DNA of 6,044 nucleotides from the NCBI GenBank assembly GCA_030147645.1, contig JASBUY010000302.1, positions 1 to 6,044 of the forward strand, written 5' to 3'. This document shows, piece after piece, positions 5,111-6,044 of this stretch (the first letter of the stretch is position 1; each line of letters opens with the position of its first letter). A program made the position numbers and the translations under genes. The stretch is from Aquabacter sp. GTDB lineage: Bacteria > Pseudomonadota > Alphaproteobacteria > Rhizobiales > Xanthobacteraceae. The notes under the pieces were generated by a model that was not told where the DNA came from, did not search any database, and saw only the letters and a list, made by a program, of their open reading frames with translations.

Positions 5111-6044
5111 ATGATCCCCCGCTACAGCCGGCCTGAAATGGCCTCCATCTGGACCCCGGAAGCCCGCTTTCGCATCTGGTTCGAGATCGAGGCCCATGCC
5201 GCCGAAGCGATGGCGGACCTCGGGATTGTCCCCAAGGAGGCCGCCGCCCGCATCTGGGAGAAGGGCCGGGACGCGCAGTTCGATGTGGAGCGCATCGACG
5301 CCATCGAGCGGGAAGTGAAGCACGACGTCATCGCCTTCCTCACCCACCTGTCCGAGATCGTCGGGCCGGAGGCGCGCTTCGTCCACCAGGGCATGACCTC
5401 CTCGGACGTCCTGGACACGTGCCTTGCCGTTCAGCTCACCCGCGCGGCAGACTTGCTCATCGCGGACGTGGACCAGTTGCTGACCGTGCTGGAGCGGCGC
5501 GCCTTCGAGCACAAGCTGACGCCGACGGTCGGCCGGTCCCATGGCATCCATGCCGAGCCCACCACGTTCGGCATCAAGCTCGCCATCGCCCATGCCGAAT
5601 TCCAGCGCTCCCGCGCCCGGCTCGTAGCGGCGCGCGCGGAAGTCGCCACCTGCGCCATTTCCGGCGCGGTGGGCACCTTCGCCCATGTGGACCCGCGCGT
5701 CGAAGCTTATGTGGCGCAGAAGATGGGGCTTCAGGTGGAGACCGTCTCGACCCAGGTGATCCCGCGCGACCGTCACGCCATGTTCTTCGCGACGCTTGGC
5801 GTGGTCGCCTCTTCGGTGGAGCGGCTCGCCACAGAAATCCGCCATCTCCAGCGCACCGAAGTGCTTGAGGCGGAGGAGTATTTCTCGGAGGCCCAGAAGG
5901 GCTCGTCCGCCATGCCGCACAAGCGCAATCCGGTGCTGACGGAAAACCTCACGGGCCTCGCCCGCATGGTGCGCGCCTATGCGCTGCCCGCCATGGAGAA
6001 TGTGGCGCTCTGGCACGAGCGCGACATTTCGCACTCCTCCGTGG
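5111..6044 (+). CDS. purB: Adenylosuccinate lyase, N-terminal 311 codons (3' end outside window)
   Basis: Adenylosuccinate lyase acts twice in purine synthesis: it releases fumarate from SAICAR to give AICAR, and from adenylosuccinate to give AMP. It works as a cytoplasmic homotetramer of the fumarase/aspartase superfamily. The protein starts MIPRYSRPEMASIWTPEARF, which is typical of the family. KHDV (70-73) holds the expected catalytic-region histidine H71, HQGMTSSD (92-99) the substrate loop, and GRSHGIHAEPT (141-151) the histidine H144. The signature GSSAMPHKRNP (264-274) carries the mobile-loop serine. About 120 further residues are expected beyond the edge, as the family usually has about 430-435. 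ATG 5111-5113 is chosen because it gives the standard N-terminus; GAG (5101-5103) lies seven bases before it as a modest ribosome site. No frameshift is seen. Confidence 0.96.
   Translation, partial: MIPRYSRPEMASIWTPEARFRIWFEIEAHAAEAMADLGIVPKEAAARIWEKGRDAQFDVERIDAIEREVKHDVIAFLTHLSEIVGPEARFVHQGMTSSDVLDTCLAVQLTRAADLLIADVDQLLTVLERRAFEHKLTPTVGRSHGIHAEPTTFGIKLAIAHAEFQRSRARLVAARAEVATCAISGAVGTFAHVDPRVEAYVAQKMGLQVETVSTQVIPRDRHAMFFATLGVVASSVERLATEIRHLQRTEVLEAEEYFSEAQKGSSAMPHKRNPVLTENLTGLARMVRAYALPAMENVALWHERDISHSSV

Noticed and set aside
4865..6034. A long open frame (389 codons) on the minus strand opposite purB and the end of the transporter gene.
   Set aside because: It is antisense to a clearly conserved purB reading frame, its product is His/Gly/Arg-rich without recognisable motifs, and long antisense frames are expected in GC-rich codon-biased DNA.

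Overview
The window is GC-rich, gene-dense chromosomal DNA that reads as ordinary core genome of an alphaproteobacterium. The best guess is the order Hyphomicrobiales, perhaps near Xanthobacter, Azorhizobium or Ancylobacter. That placement is inferred from the protein sequences and from the gene order thrC - M16 peptidase - RimJ-like acetyltransferase; no database search was possible. There is no RNA gene, mobile element, CRISPR array or phage-like gene that I can support.

Layout, left to right. Bases 1-341 (+) hold the C-terminal end of an AsmA-like envelope protein whose start lies outside the window. Its stop codon overlaps, tail to tail, the stop codon of a leftward block (338-3798, minus strand) of three closely packed genes. 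In transcription order these are threonine synthase (thrC), an M16B zinc metallopeptidase of the mitochondrial-processing-peptidase type, and a RimJ/RimL-like GNAT acetyltransferase. thrC and the peptidase overlap by four bases (GTGA), and the acetyltransferase starts 42 bases after the peptidase stop, so one transcript is likely. A divergent gap (3799-3962) separates thrC from a rightward gene (3963-4931) for a membrane transporter resembling the bile acid:sodium symporter (BASS) superfamily. A 179-base gap (4932-5110) with three small hairpins then leads to purB (adenylosuccinate lyase), which runs off the right edge after 311 codons.

Function. thrC completes threonine biosynthesis and purB acts twice in purine synthesis. 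The peptidase and acetyltransferase are probably protein-maintenance or modification enzymes co-expressed with thrC, with no evident biochemical link to threonine. The transporter's substrate cannot be read from the sequence.

I did not find a clearly new biological system. The items most worth a second look are non-coding: a 24-bp near-perfect dyad in the thrC upstream region, a pair of tandem 7-bp hairpins after the transporter gene that look like a dispersed intergenic repeat, and a possible stem that would hide the Shine-Dalgarno-like sequence of the TTG-initiated transporter gene.
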